Shown here piece by piece: positions 16,122 through 24,405 of a stretch of DNA of 38,240 nucleotides (position 1 is the stretch's first letter; each line of letters starts with the position of its first letter). The notes below the pieces were generated by a model that had not been told where the DNA came from, did no database searches, and worked only from the letters and a program-made list of their open reading frames with translations. Position numbers and translations under genes: made by a program. The DNA is from a virus. The stretch is taken from positions 1 through 38,240 of IMG/VR virus record IMGVR_UViG_3300037137_002161. One strand, 5' to 3'.

Positions 16122-16590
16122 GAAACGAGGCGGGTGCGCCCCCTCCCCCGTAGGCGCACAGTTCGTAGATGGCCGTGACCATGAGCATCATGTCCTCCTC
16201 GACCAGCAATCGCCCCGGGAGCGCGCCGGGGCGGGGCTCGCCGAAGTAGAACGCCGGGCGGATCTCGCGGCCGCCCTCGTCCTGCAGCACCGTGGCGGCC
16301 TCGATCAGGGCGGGGGCGAATTCGAAGAACTGCGCCCACGCCTGGTCGAGTTCCTCCGCCGACCGCTCGCGCTCCGGGTCGTCGGCCGCGCTCGCCACCG
16401 CGCGCGGGTACTCGCCCGGCAGGTGCCGCACGATCCGGCTGATGGTCGATCTCGGGATGCGCTCGCACTGGACCACGACCGCCTGGCCGTCCCGGGTCTT
16501 CAACTGCGTCAGGGTCACGAGCCGCACCGGCAGCTGGACCTGGCTGCCGACGCTCGGCCCATCCGCGGGCACTACCGTGAGGTCCGTCAT
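16042..16590 (-). CDS. Tail assembly chaperone, first part
   Basis: 182 residues if read without a shift. Residues 1-150 look genuine (LPVRLVTLTQLKTRDG, LDQAWAQFFEFAPALIEAAT, MLMVTAIYELCAYGGGG). Beyond about residue 150 the sequence turns into Gly/Ala-rich filler typical of an out-of-frame tail. Position between the tail tube gene and the tape measure gene is that of lambda G. These chaperones bind the tape measure protein and recruit tube subunits. The shifted product would be about 238 residues. Confidence 0.75.
   Translation of the reverse strand: MTDLTVVPADGPSVGSQVQLPVRLVTLTQLKTRDGQAVVVQCERIPRSTISRIVRHLPGEYPRAVASAADDPERERSAEELDQAWAQFFEFAPALIEAATVLQDEGGREIRPAFYFGEPRPGALPGRLLVEEDMMLMVTAIYELCAYGGGGAPASFHGEGGVGGADRLGAVPAGAAEGGEPA
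16138..16149 (-). promoter_or_regulatory. Candidate programmed frameshift site
   Basis: On the minus strand the site reads GGGGGAGGGGGC. In the zero frame it is GGG GGA GGG GGC. A +1 slip of the second GGG within GGGGG keeps perfect pairing and next reads GCG, entering the frame of the second chaperone part. There is no stop between this site and the start of the 15882-16121 frame. Confidence 0.55.
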
Positions 16591-16618
16591 TCCATGCTCC
16601 TCTCGAGGGGTCGCGGGC

Positions 16619-17608
16619 CTACGGCAGCCCGGCGTCCCCGCTGCGGACCCGGATCACCATGGCGCTGGCGTCGGTCGGGTCCTGGAAACCCTCGATCTCG
16701 CAGGTCGAGATCAGGACGCCATAGCCGGTGACCGGGACCGAGAAGCTCGTCACCTGCGCGCTGTTCATCCGCACCTCGAACTCGCGCTTGCTCGCCACGC
16801 CGATGGTGGTGGGGTGCTGGAAGACCACCTGGGGCGAGACCGCGGTGAAGGCGCGCGCCGCGTCGAACTGCCCGGCGGTCTGAAACTCCTGGGTGAACTT
16901 CATGGTCGGCTTGATGAAGTCGTTGCGGACCGGCTGGTCGATGTTGACCGCGCCCAGGTAGAAGCGCGCCTCGTCGTGCGGGTTCGAGAGCATGACCTCG
17001 AAGCTGCGGAGCCGGTTGGTGGCGTCGATGGTGATGCCGTCGTCGGTGGTGATGGCCTGGTGGAACAGCACCGGGAAGATCGCCGGGAAGTTGAGCGCCG
17101 CGGTCGGCGTGACGCCGCTGACCTTGTCCTTGGCGACCACGGTGAAGGTCGCCACCCCCATCGCGTCGACCCCGACCCCGGCGGTCCACGCCAGCTGCAG
17201 GTCGGTCAGCGTGGCGCCCACCAGGCGCTGGCACTTGCCGGTCGCGACGTCACCCTCGATCAGCTCGATGGTGTAGGTCTTGAGGGTCGCCCCCTCCTTG
17301 AAGGTGTGGTCGCGGATCACGGTCTCGCCGCCGACGGTCGGGAAGGTGTAGGTCCCGGTCACGCCGCGCAGCAGCTCGAGCATGCCCTCGAAGTTCAGCC
17401 GCACCTTGATCGTGCCCTTGAACAGCAGCCCGCCCAGGTAGAGCGCGCGCCGGCTCTGCTTGTTGTAGAGCGAGGGGTCCAGGATCACGCCGATCACCGG
17501 CGAGATGGTGGCCTCGATGAGTTCGAGCTTGGACGTCGCGGCGACCGCCGTCCCATAGGTCGTCTCCGGTGCCAGCTGGATGTAGCTCTTAAAGCCGAGT
17601 CCCGGCAT
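16619..17608 (-). CDS. Major tail tube protein
   Basis: 329 residues. The N-terminal segment (SYIQLAPETTYGTAVAATSK, then IEATISPVIGVI) and repeated beta-strand pattern (LFKGTIKVRLNFEGMLELL; DLQLAWTAGVGVDAMGVATF) match long tail-tube proteins in which residues near the start read as xxxxExTYGT. Position between terminator and chaperone genes is canonical. ATG 17608 follows the upstream gene by 15 bases. Confidence 0.85.
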   Translation of the reverse strand: MPGLGFKSYIQLAPETTYGTAVAATSKLELIEATISPVIGVILDPSLYNKQSRRALYLGGLLFKGTIKVRLNFEGMLELLRGVTGTYTFPTVGGETVIRDHTFKEGATLKTYTIELIEGDVATGKCQRLVGATLTDLQLAWTAGVGVDAMGVATFTVVAKDKVSGVTPTAALNFPAIFPVLFHQAITTDDGITIDATNRLRSFEVMLSNPHDEARFYLGAVNIDQPVRNDFIKPTMKFTQEFQTAGQFDAARAFTAVSPQVVFQHPTTIGVASKREFEVRMNSAQVTSFSVPVTGYGVLISTCEIEGFQDPTDASAMVIRVRSGDAGLP

Positions 17609-17623
17609 GGTGGTCGCCCTCCG

Positions 17624-18085
17624 CTATGGGTTGGTATGGTCGAGCAGGAAGTCCGTGTAGATCAGCTGGACGCCGATCGCCACGGCGATGCTGCTCAGGT
17701 CGTCGCGCACCAGGAAGCCGTCCGGCCACAGGCCGTACCCGGTGAGCGCGATCAGGGTCGGCTCGGCGGCGAACAGCGCGCGCAGCACGTCGGCCTTGAG
17801 GTCCTTGATCAGTCGCAGGCCGTTCACGGCCGAGCTGGCGCACCAGATCCCCCAGTGGGCGCGCGCCCAGTGCTGCGAGGTCCCGGCGGCGGGCGGCAAC
17901 GGCTCGGTGCGGATCCACTGCAGGTAGAGCTTGGCCGCCGTCTTGGCCGGCACCGGGTCGCCGGGCGGTCCGAGGGTCACGCCGCCGGGCACGGTGAGCC
18001 AGGCGGTCGGCGGCACGCCGATCTTGTTGAGCTCCAGGACGATCGCGTCCTCGATTCGGTTCTCCATCGCGCTGAGTGGCGGCAT
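17624..18085 (-). CDS. Putative tail terminator / completion protein
   Basis: 153 residues. Begins MENRIEDAIVLELNKIGVP, a helix characteristic of small neck proteins that cap the tail, then beta-alpha sequence (HWGIWCASSAVNGLRLIKDL, LRALFAAEPTLIALTGYGL). Between connector and tail tube genes, where terminators of the GpU type sit. Assignment from position and the N-terminal pattern. Confidence 0.6.
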   Translation of the reverse strand: MPPLSAMENRIEDAIVLELNKIGVPPTAWLTVPGGVTLGPPGDPVPAKTAAKLYLQWIRTEPLPPAAGTSQHWARAHWGIWCASSAVNGLRLIKDLKADVLRALFAAEPTLIALTGYGLWPDGFLVRDDLSSIAVAIGVQLIYTDFLLDHTNP

Positions 18086-18098
18086 GACCCTCTCGTCC

Positions 18099-18407
18099 CT
18101 AGAGCGGCAGGCAGGTGACCTGGGTGAGCGCGCCGTCCTCGACCTGGTAGGCGCTCACCACCTGCATCGAGACCCAGGCCTCGTTGATGAACACCTTGAG
18201 CGGCTGGCCAGCCGCCAGGCCCGGGAACGCCCCGGTTCGCGCGGTCAGCCGGATCTGCTTGCCGGCGAACGACATGGCCTCGCCGTGCAGCAGAGTGAGG
18301 TCGTCCTGATCCAGCAGGCAGTTCGCGGTGACGCTGCCGAGCTTCACGGGAACGCCGAACGGGTCCAGCATGGATTGGATGTCCGACGCCCCGTAGAAGC
18401 TCGACAC
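18099..18407 (-). CDS. Putative head-tail connector (FII-like)
   Basis: 102 residues. Compact beta-rich sequence (LLHGEAMSFAGKQIRLTARTG, LKVFINEAWVSMQVVSAYQV) with an N-terminal helix (SDIQSMLDPFGVPVKLGSVT). Small beta-barrel head-completion proteins of this size lie at this place in lambda-type genomes. No direct motif match; position carries most weight. Confidence 0.55.
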   Translation of the reverse strand: MSSFYGASDIQSMLDPFGVPVKLGSVTANCLLDQDDLTLLHGEAMSFAGKQIRLTARTGAFPGLAAGQPLKVFINEAWVSMQVVSAYQVEDGALTQVTCLPL

Positions 18408-18419
18408 CGGTCCCCCCCG

Positions 18420-18788
18420 CTAGCGCATCTTCTTGAAGCCGTTCGCCACCACCGAGATCAGCACCGGGCCGGTCACGATCGTGCCGACGTAGCGGATGTA
18501 GCGCCGCACCGAGCGGGCGTCGACCGGGACGGCCTGGATCTTGTTCGCCGCCGTTACCTGCGTGAAGGTGATCGGCGTGGCGAGGTCGGCGAAGGCCGTG
18601 TTGTCCGCCGAGTCCTGGATCTTGCCGTCCAGGGTGCCGGTGATCGCGCCGGTCTGGACCACGATCGACAGCACGCCCTCGTAGTTCTGCAGGTCGATGC
18701 CGGCGCTGTTGAAGGTCGCCGCCTGCGACACCGCGTTGACCACGATCTGCGGCACGTTCTGTGCCAGTACCACCGCCTGTGCGGACAT
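18420..18788 (-). CDS. Putative head decoration or capsid-associated protein
   Basis: 122 residues with a beta-rich pattern and the segment GTLDGKIQDSADNTAFADL followed by VDARSVRRYIRYVGTIVTGP. The QDSxDxxxFAD and RRYIRYV elements are familiar from small structural proteins near capsid genes in tailed phages. The next gene upstream is the Ala-rich 109-residue protein after the capsid gene. Confidence 0.55.
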   Translation of the reverse strand: MSAQAVVLAQNVPQIVVNAVSQAATFNSAGIDLQNYEGVLSIVVQTGAITGTLDGKIQDSADNTAFADLATPITFTQVTAANKIQAVPVDARSVRRYIRYVGTIVTGPVLISVVANGFKKMR

Positions 18789-18791
18789 CGT

Positions 18792-19121
18792 CTACTCCTC
18801 CTGGCCGAAGCCGGTCGTGACCGTGTGAGTGGCGCCCGCGGCCGCGGCGGCGGCCGCCGCCGCCACCGCGCCGGCGCCGGCGAGTGCCGCCAGCTCGTCG
18901 GCCCGCGCCTGGTCGGCGGCCCGCTGGCGCTTGAGCACCTCATCGGCGGCCCGCTTGTCGGCCGCCGAGCTGTAGGGCGCCAGGCGCCCGGTGTCGACGT
19001 AGAGCTTGATCAGCGCCGCCTCGGCGGCCCCCTCCCCGAGGTCGCCCGCCTCGAGCGTGTCGCCGGGGTAGAGGTCCCGCCCGCCACCCAGGGAGAATCC
19101 CGACATCACCTTGTGCGCCAT
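18792..19121 (-). CDS. Small Ala-rich head-region protein
   Basis: 109 residues from ATG 19121, chosen for its GAGGAG ribosome site. Residues 1-50 are beta-like (MSGFSLGGGRDLYPGDTLEA), then a helical part (ADEVLKRQRAADQARADELA) and a poly-Ala run. The first half resembles short proteins downstream of capsid genes that may lie on the capsid surface. Function unknown. Confidence 0.55.
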   Translation of the reverse strand: MAHKVMSGFSLGGGRDLYPGDTLEAGDLGEGAAEAALIKLYVDTGRLAPYSSAADKRAADEVLKRQRAADQARADELAALAGAGAVAAAAAAAAAGATHTVTTGFGQEE

Positions 19122-19137
19122 GCTGGTCTCCTCGAGC

Positions 19138-19160
19138 GGGCGCGGCACCAGGCCGCGCCC
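19138..19160 (-). terminator. 9-bp perfect hairpin after the capsid gene
   Basis: GGGCGCGGC and GCCGCGCCC pair perfectly around a five-base loop. It lies about 49 bases after the capsid stop and before the next gene on the transcribed strand. No T-tract follows, so it may act as an mRNA stabiliser or partial attenuator that keeps capsid message abundant rather than as a full terminator. Confidence 0.45.
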
Positions 19161-19208
19161 GCGGTTCGTGCTTCGCAGTTCGCTATCCAGCTCTCAGCTC
19201 AGGCCGGT

Positions 19209-21197
19209 CTACGTGGCGCCGGTCGACTTGGCGAACGACTCGCCGTGGCGCGGCACCACGTCCGCCAGCTGGAAGCTGGTGATCTCGATCAACCCGCTCT
19301 TCTTCTGGCTGTAGGGATCGACCACCAGCTCCATCATCGAGAACAGCGCCAGGATCAGGTCGCCCCAGTTGCCGAAGATGATCCCCGACTCCGCGCCGCC
19401 GGTGGTCGCCGAGCCGCTCATGACGTTCGACACCTGGTTGGTGCCGCGCGCCTGGTAGCCCTGGACCGTGCCGCTCTGGTGGGTGCCGTCCCACACGAAC
19501 GGCGAGGCCACGCCCGGCGCCTTGAGCGTGGTCATCAGCTCGGTGGCGATCTGGGGGTTGGTGAGGAAGCCCAGCGCGCCCTGGTCGGCGTTCTGCTGCG
19601 CCACCAGCTTCATCAGGTTGGCCATGTTGGCGAAGGTCGGCGCCCCGCCGAACGCCTGGGCCCCGACGCCCGCGGCGGCGTAGATCCCCATCGGCTCGCC
19701 GGCCGCTCCGAGGCCGTGGATCGACGCGCGGTCGATCGCGATGCTGTGGATCAGCGCCAGCTCCTCGCGCACCATGGTCTCGACGTCGATGGTCGCCTGC
19801 GCCAGCAGCTGGCGGCTGTAGGCCATGGTGGCCTGCAGCGTCTTGGGCGCCACCTGGACCAGCCCCAGCGCGACGTCCGAAGCCGTGACGGCCGCGGCGT
19901 TCTCGCCCACCCAGTAGGCGGTGGCGGCGCCGGTCTGCTTCGGGAACGCGATCGGGCCCGACAGGCCGGTCAGCAGCCGCGCGCCCATCTGCAGCACGTA
20001 GGTGCGGTTGCGCAGCAGCTCGATCAACTCGCCGGGCTGCTCGAACACCAGCTCGGTACCCTTGGCGAGCGTCTTGGAGTCGAGCACGCGCTTCTCGACC
20101 GCCAGCTCGCCCAGCTGGTCCTCGTCGCTGAGCCGCATCGGGATCAAGAGGCCGCCGCGGCGCTCCAGACCCGAGGGCCACTGCTTCGCGAGCGCGCGGT
20201 GCACCTCGCCCTCGATCCCGTCCGGCTTGGCCTGGTCGAGTACGTTGTCGATCGCCATCTGGATCGCCCGGCGGTAGCTGTACCGCTTGCGGTCCTTCTT
20301 CGCCAGGCCATCGAGCGCCTCGGCGCCGGCCCCGCCGCGCTCGCTCAGCTTCTTCACCTTGTCGCTCAGCAGCTCGCGCATCACCTGCTCGACCGCGCTG
20401 CCGTCCTTCACGTACTTGGCGATCCGGTCGGCGGCGTTGTGGCCGTGGCACAGGTCGGTGATCTCGGCGATCCGGTTCGTCTGCTCCTCGACCGCCGCCT
20501 TGACGGCCAGCGCGGTGCGCTCCTTCTCCTGCGCCGGGTCGGCCGCGACGCCGGGCTCAATCGGACTCCGGTGAAGCATGGTTCTTTCCTCCCTGACGGC
20601 GGTGCCGTCGCGGACTTCCATCGGGCGGTCGAGCTCCTCGCCGCCTGCACTGCGACCGACGCCCACGCTGGGGTCGGCCGGCACTCCCACCAGCGACATC
20701 TCGACCGGCTCCCAGTCGTCGATGCGCCAGAGGTCGCCCTCCTGCTCGTTCTTCTCGACCAGCGTGGCCACGTGCACCAGGTAGCCGATGCTGATGTTGG
20801 TGCGGACCCGGGCCTCGACGTCGCGCTGCGCCTCCTGGCCGCGCGGGTTCGGCGAGAAGCGGGTGTCGGCGACGATCCGCTTCTGGTCGATGATCGCCGA
20901 GTCCACCACGCCAATCGGCACGCCGCGGTGCTCCTCGAGCATCGCCGCCGAGCCGGAGGCGAACCGCTCCATCCGCACCGCGCCGGCCGCGTGCGAGAGC
21001 TGCTCGCGCCAGTCGCTGAAGAAGCCGCGCCGCGTCACGATCCGCTCGCTCGAGGCCGACATGCGGAAGCGCACCGGGTCGCCCTCGGCGCGCGCCGCGA
21101 GCGGCTTGATCTCCTCGACCGGCAGCAGCTGCATCCCGCGGCCGCCCGGGTAGACCAGGCGCCGGTTGTGCGACTTCGAGGGTGCGGCAACCGTCAT
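19209..21197 (-). CDS. Fused prohead protease and major capsid protein
   Basis: 662 residues. Residues about 40-185 match a prohead protease of the HK97 (S78) kind: His90 in MLEEHRGVPIGVV and Ser136 in NISIGYLV are the expected catalytic pair, and WEPVEMSLVGVPADPS closes the domain. Residues about 207-345 are a charged helical scaffold-like region (ERTALAVKAAVEEQTNRIAE). From about 345 the sequence is an HK97-fold capsid protein (GELVFEQ-like arm, GAATAYWVGENAAA, KTLQATMAYSRQLLAQATID, IHGLGAAGEPMGIYAAAG, SGLIEITSFQLADVVPRHGE). An internal ATG at 20579 (residue 207) has a strong ribosome site, so capsid protein can probably also be made without the protease. Follows the portal and a 290-residue structural gene. 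Confidence 0.85.
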   Translation of the reverse strand: MTVAAPSKSHNRRLVYPGGRGMQLLPVEEIKPLAARAEGDPVRFRMSASSERIVTRRGFFSDWREQLSHAAGAVRMERFASGSAAMLEEHRGVPIGVVDSAIIDQKRIVADTRFSPNPRGQEAQRDVEARVRTNISIGYLVHVATLVEKNEQEGDLWRIDDWEPVEMSLVGVPADPSVGVGRSAGGEELDRPMEVRDGTAVREERTMLHRSPIEPGVAADPAQEKERTALAVKAAVEEQTNRIAEITDLCHGHNAADRIAKYVKDGSAVEQVMRELLSDKVKKLSERGGAGAEALDGLAKKDRKRYSYRRAIQMAIDNVLDQAKPDGIEGEVHRALAKQWPSGLERRGGLLIPMRLSDEDQLGELAVEKRVLDSKTLAKGTELVFEQPGELIELLRNRTYVLQMGARLLTGLSGPIAFPKQTGAATAYWVGENAAAVTASDVALGLVQVAPKTLQATMAYSRQLLAQATIDVETMVREELALIHSIAIDRASIHGLGAAGEPMGIYAAAGVGAQAFGGAPTFANMANLMKLVAQQNADQGALGFLTNPQIATELMTTLKAPGVASPFVWDGTHQSGTVQGYQARGTNQVSNVMSGSATTGGAESGIIFGNWGDLILALFSMMELVVDPYSQKKSGLIEITSFQLADVVPRHGESFAKSTGAT
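20577..20592 (-). promoter_or_regulatory. Internal ribosome site for separate capsid protein
   Basis: On the minus strand GGAGG (20592-20588), preceded by AG, lies eight bases before an in-frame ATG (20579). Translation from here gives 456 residues: scaffold-like region plus capsid domain, without protease. Such strength of Shine-Dalgarno inside a gene is unlikely to be needed unless used. Confidence 0.6.
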
Positions 21198-21207
21198 GGT
21201 GTCCCCC

Positions 21208-22080
21208 TTAGGGTGCGAGGTAGGCCTCGTCCAGGTTCGGGTCGGAGTCGAACACCGTGATCGCGTCGACGGTGACCGCCAGAGTGGCCGCGGTCGCGAC
21301 CACGATGCGGTTCCCGTAGTACTGCTGGGTGAAGACCGGAACGGAGACCGGAAACAGGCCGCGGTACTTCCAGAATCCGGTGACCATCGTGATCGGGGAG
21401 GCCGTGCCGAAGGGCGTGAAGATCCCGTCCGCGCCCTGCTCGACCAGGAAGGAGACGTCGGGCCCGATCGACAGATAGACCGCCGCGGCGGTGGCGGTGG
21501 CCGGCTGGCTGAGCGTGAGGCTGCTGGTGCTGACCCAGGCGGCGATGGTGGTGCCCGGCAGGATCCCCGGTCCCTTGACGTACTGCCCGGCCACCACCGA
21601 GGCGGCCGGGAACAGGGCCGCGCTGGTTACGTTGGTCGAGCCCGCGGTGGTGGCGCACGAGATCGGGGCCAGCGGCACGTCCTCGCCGACCTTCTCGTTC
21701 GCCGTCCAGGTGCCGCCGTTGAGGTTCCCCTTGATGGCGAGCACGACAGCTCGGGCGCCGCGGACGCGCAGCGGCGGGATCTGGATCGTGCCGACCGCGA
21801 TGCTCACGCCGCTCTGCGACAGCGCGCTGAGCCTGGAGAGGTCGAAGGCGAAGCTCAGGCTCGGCGTCCCGGTCGCGGTGGCCGGGATGCTGACCGTGAT
21901 GCTGCTGCTGCTGCCGAACGCGCTGACGATCGTGCCGGGCGCGATCCCGGCCCCGCTCACTTGCATGCCGATCGAGACCAAGCCGAACAACGCGGCACTC
22001 GTGACCGTCTGTGAGTTGATGGTCGTCACCGACGAGAGGCCCACCAGCGGGTCGTAGATCCGGGTGCGGTAGATCTTCAT
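21208..22080 (-). CDS. Structural protein with two beta modules
   Basis: 290 residues between portal and capsid genes. Residues about 22-76 and 147-204 are repeats of one module: VTSAALF, then GxxVxGxGIxPGTxI, then SSSxT(V/L)SxPATATxxxxxLS. The region between (RVRGARAVVLAIKGNLNGGT) and the end (VFTQQYYGNRIVVATAATLA) are also beta-rich. A capsid decoration or portal-associated role is suggested by position. ATG 22080 overlaps the portal stop (ATGA). Confidence 0.6.
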   Translation of the reverse strand: MKIYRTRIYDPLVGLSSVTTINSQTVTSAALFGLVSIGMQVSGAGIAPGTIVSAFGSSSSITVSIPATATGTPSLSFAFDLSRLSALSQSGVSIAVGTIQIPPLRVRGARAVVLAIKGNLNGGTWTANEKVGEDVPLAPISCATTAGSTNVTSAALFPAASVVAGQYVKGPGILPGTTIAAWVSTSSLTLSQPATATAAAVYLSIGPDVSFLVEQGADGIFTPFGTASPITMVTGFWKYRGLFPVSVPVFTQQYYGNRIVVATAATLAVTVDAITVFDSDPNLDEAYLAP

Positions 22081-23747
22081 CTCAGCCTCCCCTGCCCGTT
22101 GAGTGCCGCCCGCTCGGCGATCGCCGCGGGGATGTCCAGCGCGTTGGCGCTCGCATCGGCGACCGTCGTGCCGGTGTCGGCGGCCTCGGCCGCGGCCGCG
22201 CCCGCCCCGCCGGCCGCGCCCTTGGGCGCCACGCGCGGCGGCGTGATGTCGATCCCGAGCCGGATCGCCTCGTCCTGCTCGGCCTTGAGCTGCTCGGCGA
22301 TCTCGAAGAAGTCGCGCCCCTTCTTCGCCAGCACCTGCTGGCGCGAGATCAGCCCCGCGTTGATGTCGACCGAGTCGGCCTCGCTGTCCTTCAGGGGGTC
22401 GGGCGAGTCGAAGCTCCTCGCCGCGTATTTCACCTCGAGGAACTTCCGGAAGTCGCGCGAGTCGAGCACCAGGCGCCCCGACAGCAGCGCGCAGTCGAGC
22501 CACTCGGCGTAGATGCGCCGGTAGAACACGTCGCGGAACCGGTTCTGCAGCGTCTCCCAGGTGTCGCGCTCGATCGTCAGGCCCATGCGCGCGCTCGAGT
22601 AGTTGACGCTCTCGAGGTCGTTGCCGAGCGAGTTATAGCTGCAGTCGAGCCCGGTCGAGACGGTGCGCAGCGCGCCCTTGACGAACGCGCCGTAGGCGAC
22701 GTTCGGGTGATGCGGGTCGAAGGTCGCGAGCTCGTAGCCGGGTGGCAGGGTCTCGAAGCTGCCGGGGTTCGCCTCCATCGAGATCTCGTTGTTCACGTCG
22801 GGGGTGAACTCGCCAGATTCGCCGACCTTGAGCTGGAAAAATCCCATTTTGGAGGCGGCAAGGCGTGCGCCGACGAGTTCGCCCTCGATGTAGCCATCGA
22901 GCATCTTGAGCGGCAGCATGATGCAGGCGAACCAGGACGTGCCGCGCGTCTGGTTGCACCGTTCCGGGTCGTAGAGGTGGATCACCTGCTCGGCCGGGAC
23001 GCGGATATGGTTGCGCGGGCCTCCCATCGCGGTGTAGCTCGCCGGGTGGTCCCACATCCAGAACGCCACCGGGCGGCCATACTGGTTGATCTCGACCCCC
23101 ATGCGGATCTCGTTCTCGCCGCCCGAGGGTGAGAGCCGGTTCATGCGCTCATCGATCTGGTCCGGGTCGATGGCATCCAGCGCGAAGCGGTAGGGGTTGT
23201 CGGGGAAGCCCGGCCACAGGCGCACGAACGCCTCGCCGTCGCAGGCCCAGGCCTTGATGGTCTGGTGCTCAAACGCCACGCGCGAGAGCCGCCCGTCGAT
23301 CGTGACGCAGCTGCTCCAGTCCTCCCAGGCGTCGTCGATCTTCTGGTTCAGCATCTTGTTCAGCTTCCCGCTGTTGTCGCGCACCTGCGGGTCGACGTCG
23401 ATGCCGTTCGGGCCCACCACGTTGATCGCCAGCATGGTGAGGAAGTGGCGGGCATAGGCGTTGTTGCGGCGCAGGTCGCGGGCCCGCGCCCGGATCCGCC
23501 GGTTGGTCCAGCGCAGCTCGTCGTCCGGGGTCAACAGCGAGATCGCCCAGTCGGCGGTCAGCCGGTTGATCTCGCTCCCGCGGTAGGCGTCGCGCTTCAT
23601 CAGCAGCGCCTTCACGCGCTTGGCGTCGAGCGCGCGCTGCTCGATCCCGCGCCGGGTCGAGTCGGCGCACGAGAGCGCCGCGCTCTCGTAGGCGCTCAGA
23701 CGTCGCACCATTGGGGTCTCGACCGCCACCGACTCGAGCGCGGTCAT
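22077..23747 (-). CDS. Portal protein, lambda family
   Basis: 556 residues from ATG 23747, which overlaps the upstream stop as TGATG. Typical lambda-family portal features: RARARDLRRNNAYARHFLTM at about residues 85-105, INVVGPNGIDVDPQV, HLYDPERCNQTRGTSWFACI and the CSYNSLGNDLESVNYSSARM block. The portal is the dodecameric ring through which the terminase pumps DNA. A Gly/Ala-rich disordered tail ends the protein. Earlier in-frame codons exist upstream but overlap the previous gene and look antisense. Confidence 0.92.
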   Translation of the reverse strand: MTALESVAVETPMVRRLSAYESAALSCADSTRRGIEQRALDAKRVKALLMKRDAYRGSEINRLTADWAISLLTPDDELRWTNRRIRARARDLRRNNAYARHFLTMLAINVVGPNGIDVDPQVRDNSGKLNKMLNQKIDDAWEDWSSCVTIDGRLSRVAFEHQTIKAWACDGEAFVRLWPGFPDNPYRFALDAIDPDQIDERMNRLSPSGGENEIRMGVEINQYGRPVAFWMWDHPASYTAMGGPRNHIRVPAEQVIHLYDPERCNQTRGTSWFACIMLPLKMLDGYIEGELVGARLAASKMGFFQLKVGESGEFTPDVNNEISMEANPGSFETLPPGYELATFDPHHPNVAYGAFVKGALRTVSTGLDCSYNSLGNDLESVNYSSARMGLTIERDTWETLQNRFRDVFYRRIYAEWLDCALLSGRLVLDSRDFRKFLEVKYAARSFDSPDPLKDSEADSVDINAGLISRQQVLAKKGRDFFEIAEQLKAEQDEAIRLGIDITPPRVAPKGAAGGAGAAAAEAADTGTTVADASANALDIPAAIAERAALNGQGRLR

Positions 23748-24349
23748 CACAGCGCCGGCCCCGCCGCCGGCGGCACGTCGCGCGAGCCGGTCTCGCTCTG
23801 GACCCCGGTGAAGGTGGCGAGCACCTTCGGCCCCATCTGGCCGGGGAACTTGTTGCGCTGGATCTTGTCGATCATCCGCGACCGCTCGGCCCACAGCTCC
23901 TTGCGCGGCACCCTCGTCAGCGAGCGGTTGCCGATCTGGTAGTGCTCGACGTCGGCGGTGATGCGCCCGGTCAGCACCCCCTCGATCGCCAGCAGCATCT
24001 TCTCCTCGAACGCCTGGAAATCGCCGGCCTGGGCGCTGCCGACGTTGGGGAGGATCGTGACCGTGCCGCTGGCCGCGACGTAGTCCTTGTTATTCGCGAC
24101 GTCGTGGACGATCTCCTTCCAGGTGTGGATCCCGGCCAGCAGCGCGGCGGTGGCGGCGGAGGAGAGCGCGAAGGCGAAGGCGCCGCTGACCACGGTGGCC
24201 GCGACGTCGAGCGAGCTGCGGCCGCGGACGTACAGCTTGGCGGTCCAGGCGCCACCGACCGCCGGGTAGGAGGCGAAGGTGCGCGAGTACTCGACGGTGG
24301 TGCCGGAGGCGAACGAGTCCGGCATGGCGGTCAGGACGGGTGCCGACAT
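23747..24349 (-). CDS. Head-associated protein before the portal
   Basis: 200 residues. N-terminal two-thirds is beta-rich (GGAWTAKLYVRGRSSLDVAA, AGIHTWKEIVHDVANN). The C-terminal third (FQAFEEKMLLAIEGVLTGRI, VEHYQIGNRSLTRVPRKELW) looks like the small GpW-type head-tail joining unit that commonly precedes the portal. It could therefore be a GpW-like domain carried at the end of a larger protein. Its ATG at 24349 has only a weak ribosome site. Confidence 0.55.
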   Translation of the reverse strand: MSAPVLTAMPDSFASGTTVEYSRTFASYPAVGGAWTAKLYVRGRSSLDVAATVVSGAFAFALSSAATAALLAGIHTWKEIVHDVANNKDYVAASGTVTILPNVGSAQAGDFQAFEEKMLLAIEGVLTGRITADVEHYQIGNRSLTRVPRKELWAERSRMIDKIQRNKFPGQMGPKVLATFTGVQSETGSRDVPPAAGPAL

Positions 24350-24405
24350 GCGCGCGAGGGTGGGGGCGCGCCGCGCCGGCGTCGAGTATAAGCTCCTGAT
24401 ACAGC
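24350..24405 (-). promoter_or_regulatory. Possible late promoter upstream of head operon
   Basis: Just past the 13-bp hairpin, in the direction of transcription, TATACT (minus strand, 24385-24390) is a good -10 match in a very G+C-rich genome. The -35 side lies in the hairpin and is weak. It sits about 36 bases before the first head gene. Confidence 0.35.

Noticed and set aside
14313-18118. Plus-strand frames of about 600 codons
   Set aside because: They mirror the tape measure, chaperone and tail tube genes and show no ribosome sites or motifs.
19138-19160. Classic rho-independent terminator
   Set aside because: Good stem but no T-tract on the transcribed strand, so listed only as terminator-like.
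17931-21260. 1109-codon plus-strand frame
   Set aside because: Antisense to the capsid fusion and neck genes; composition is that of a mirror frame.
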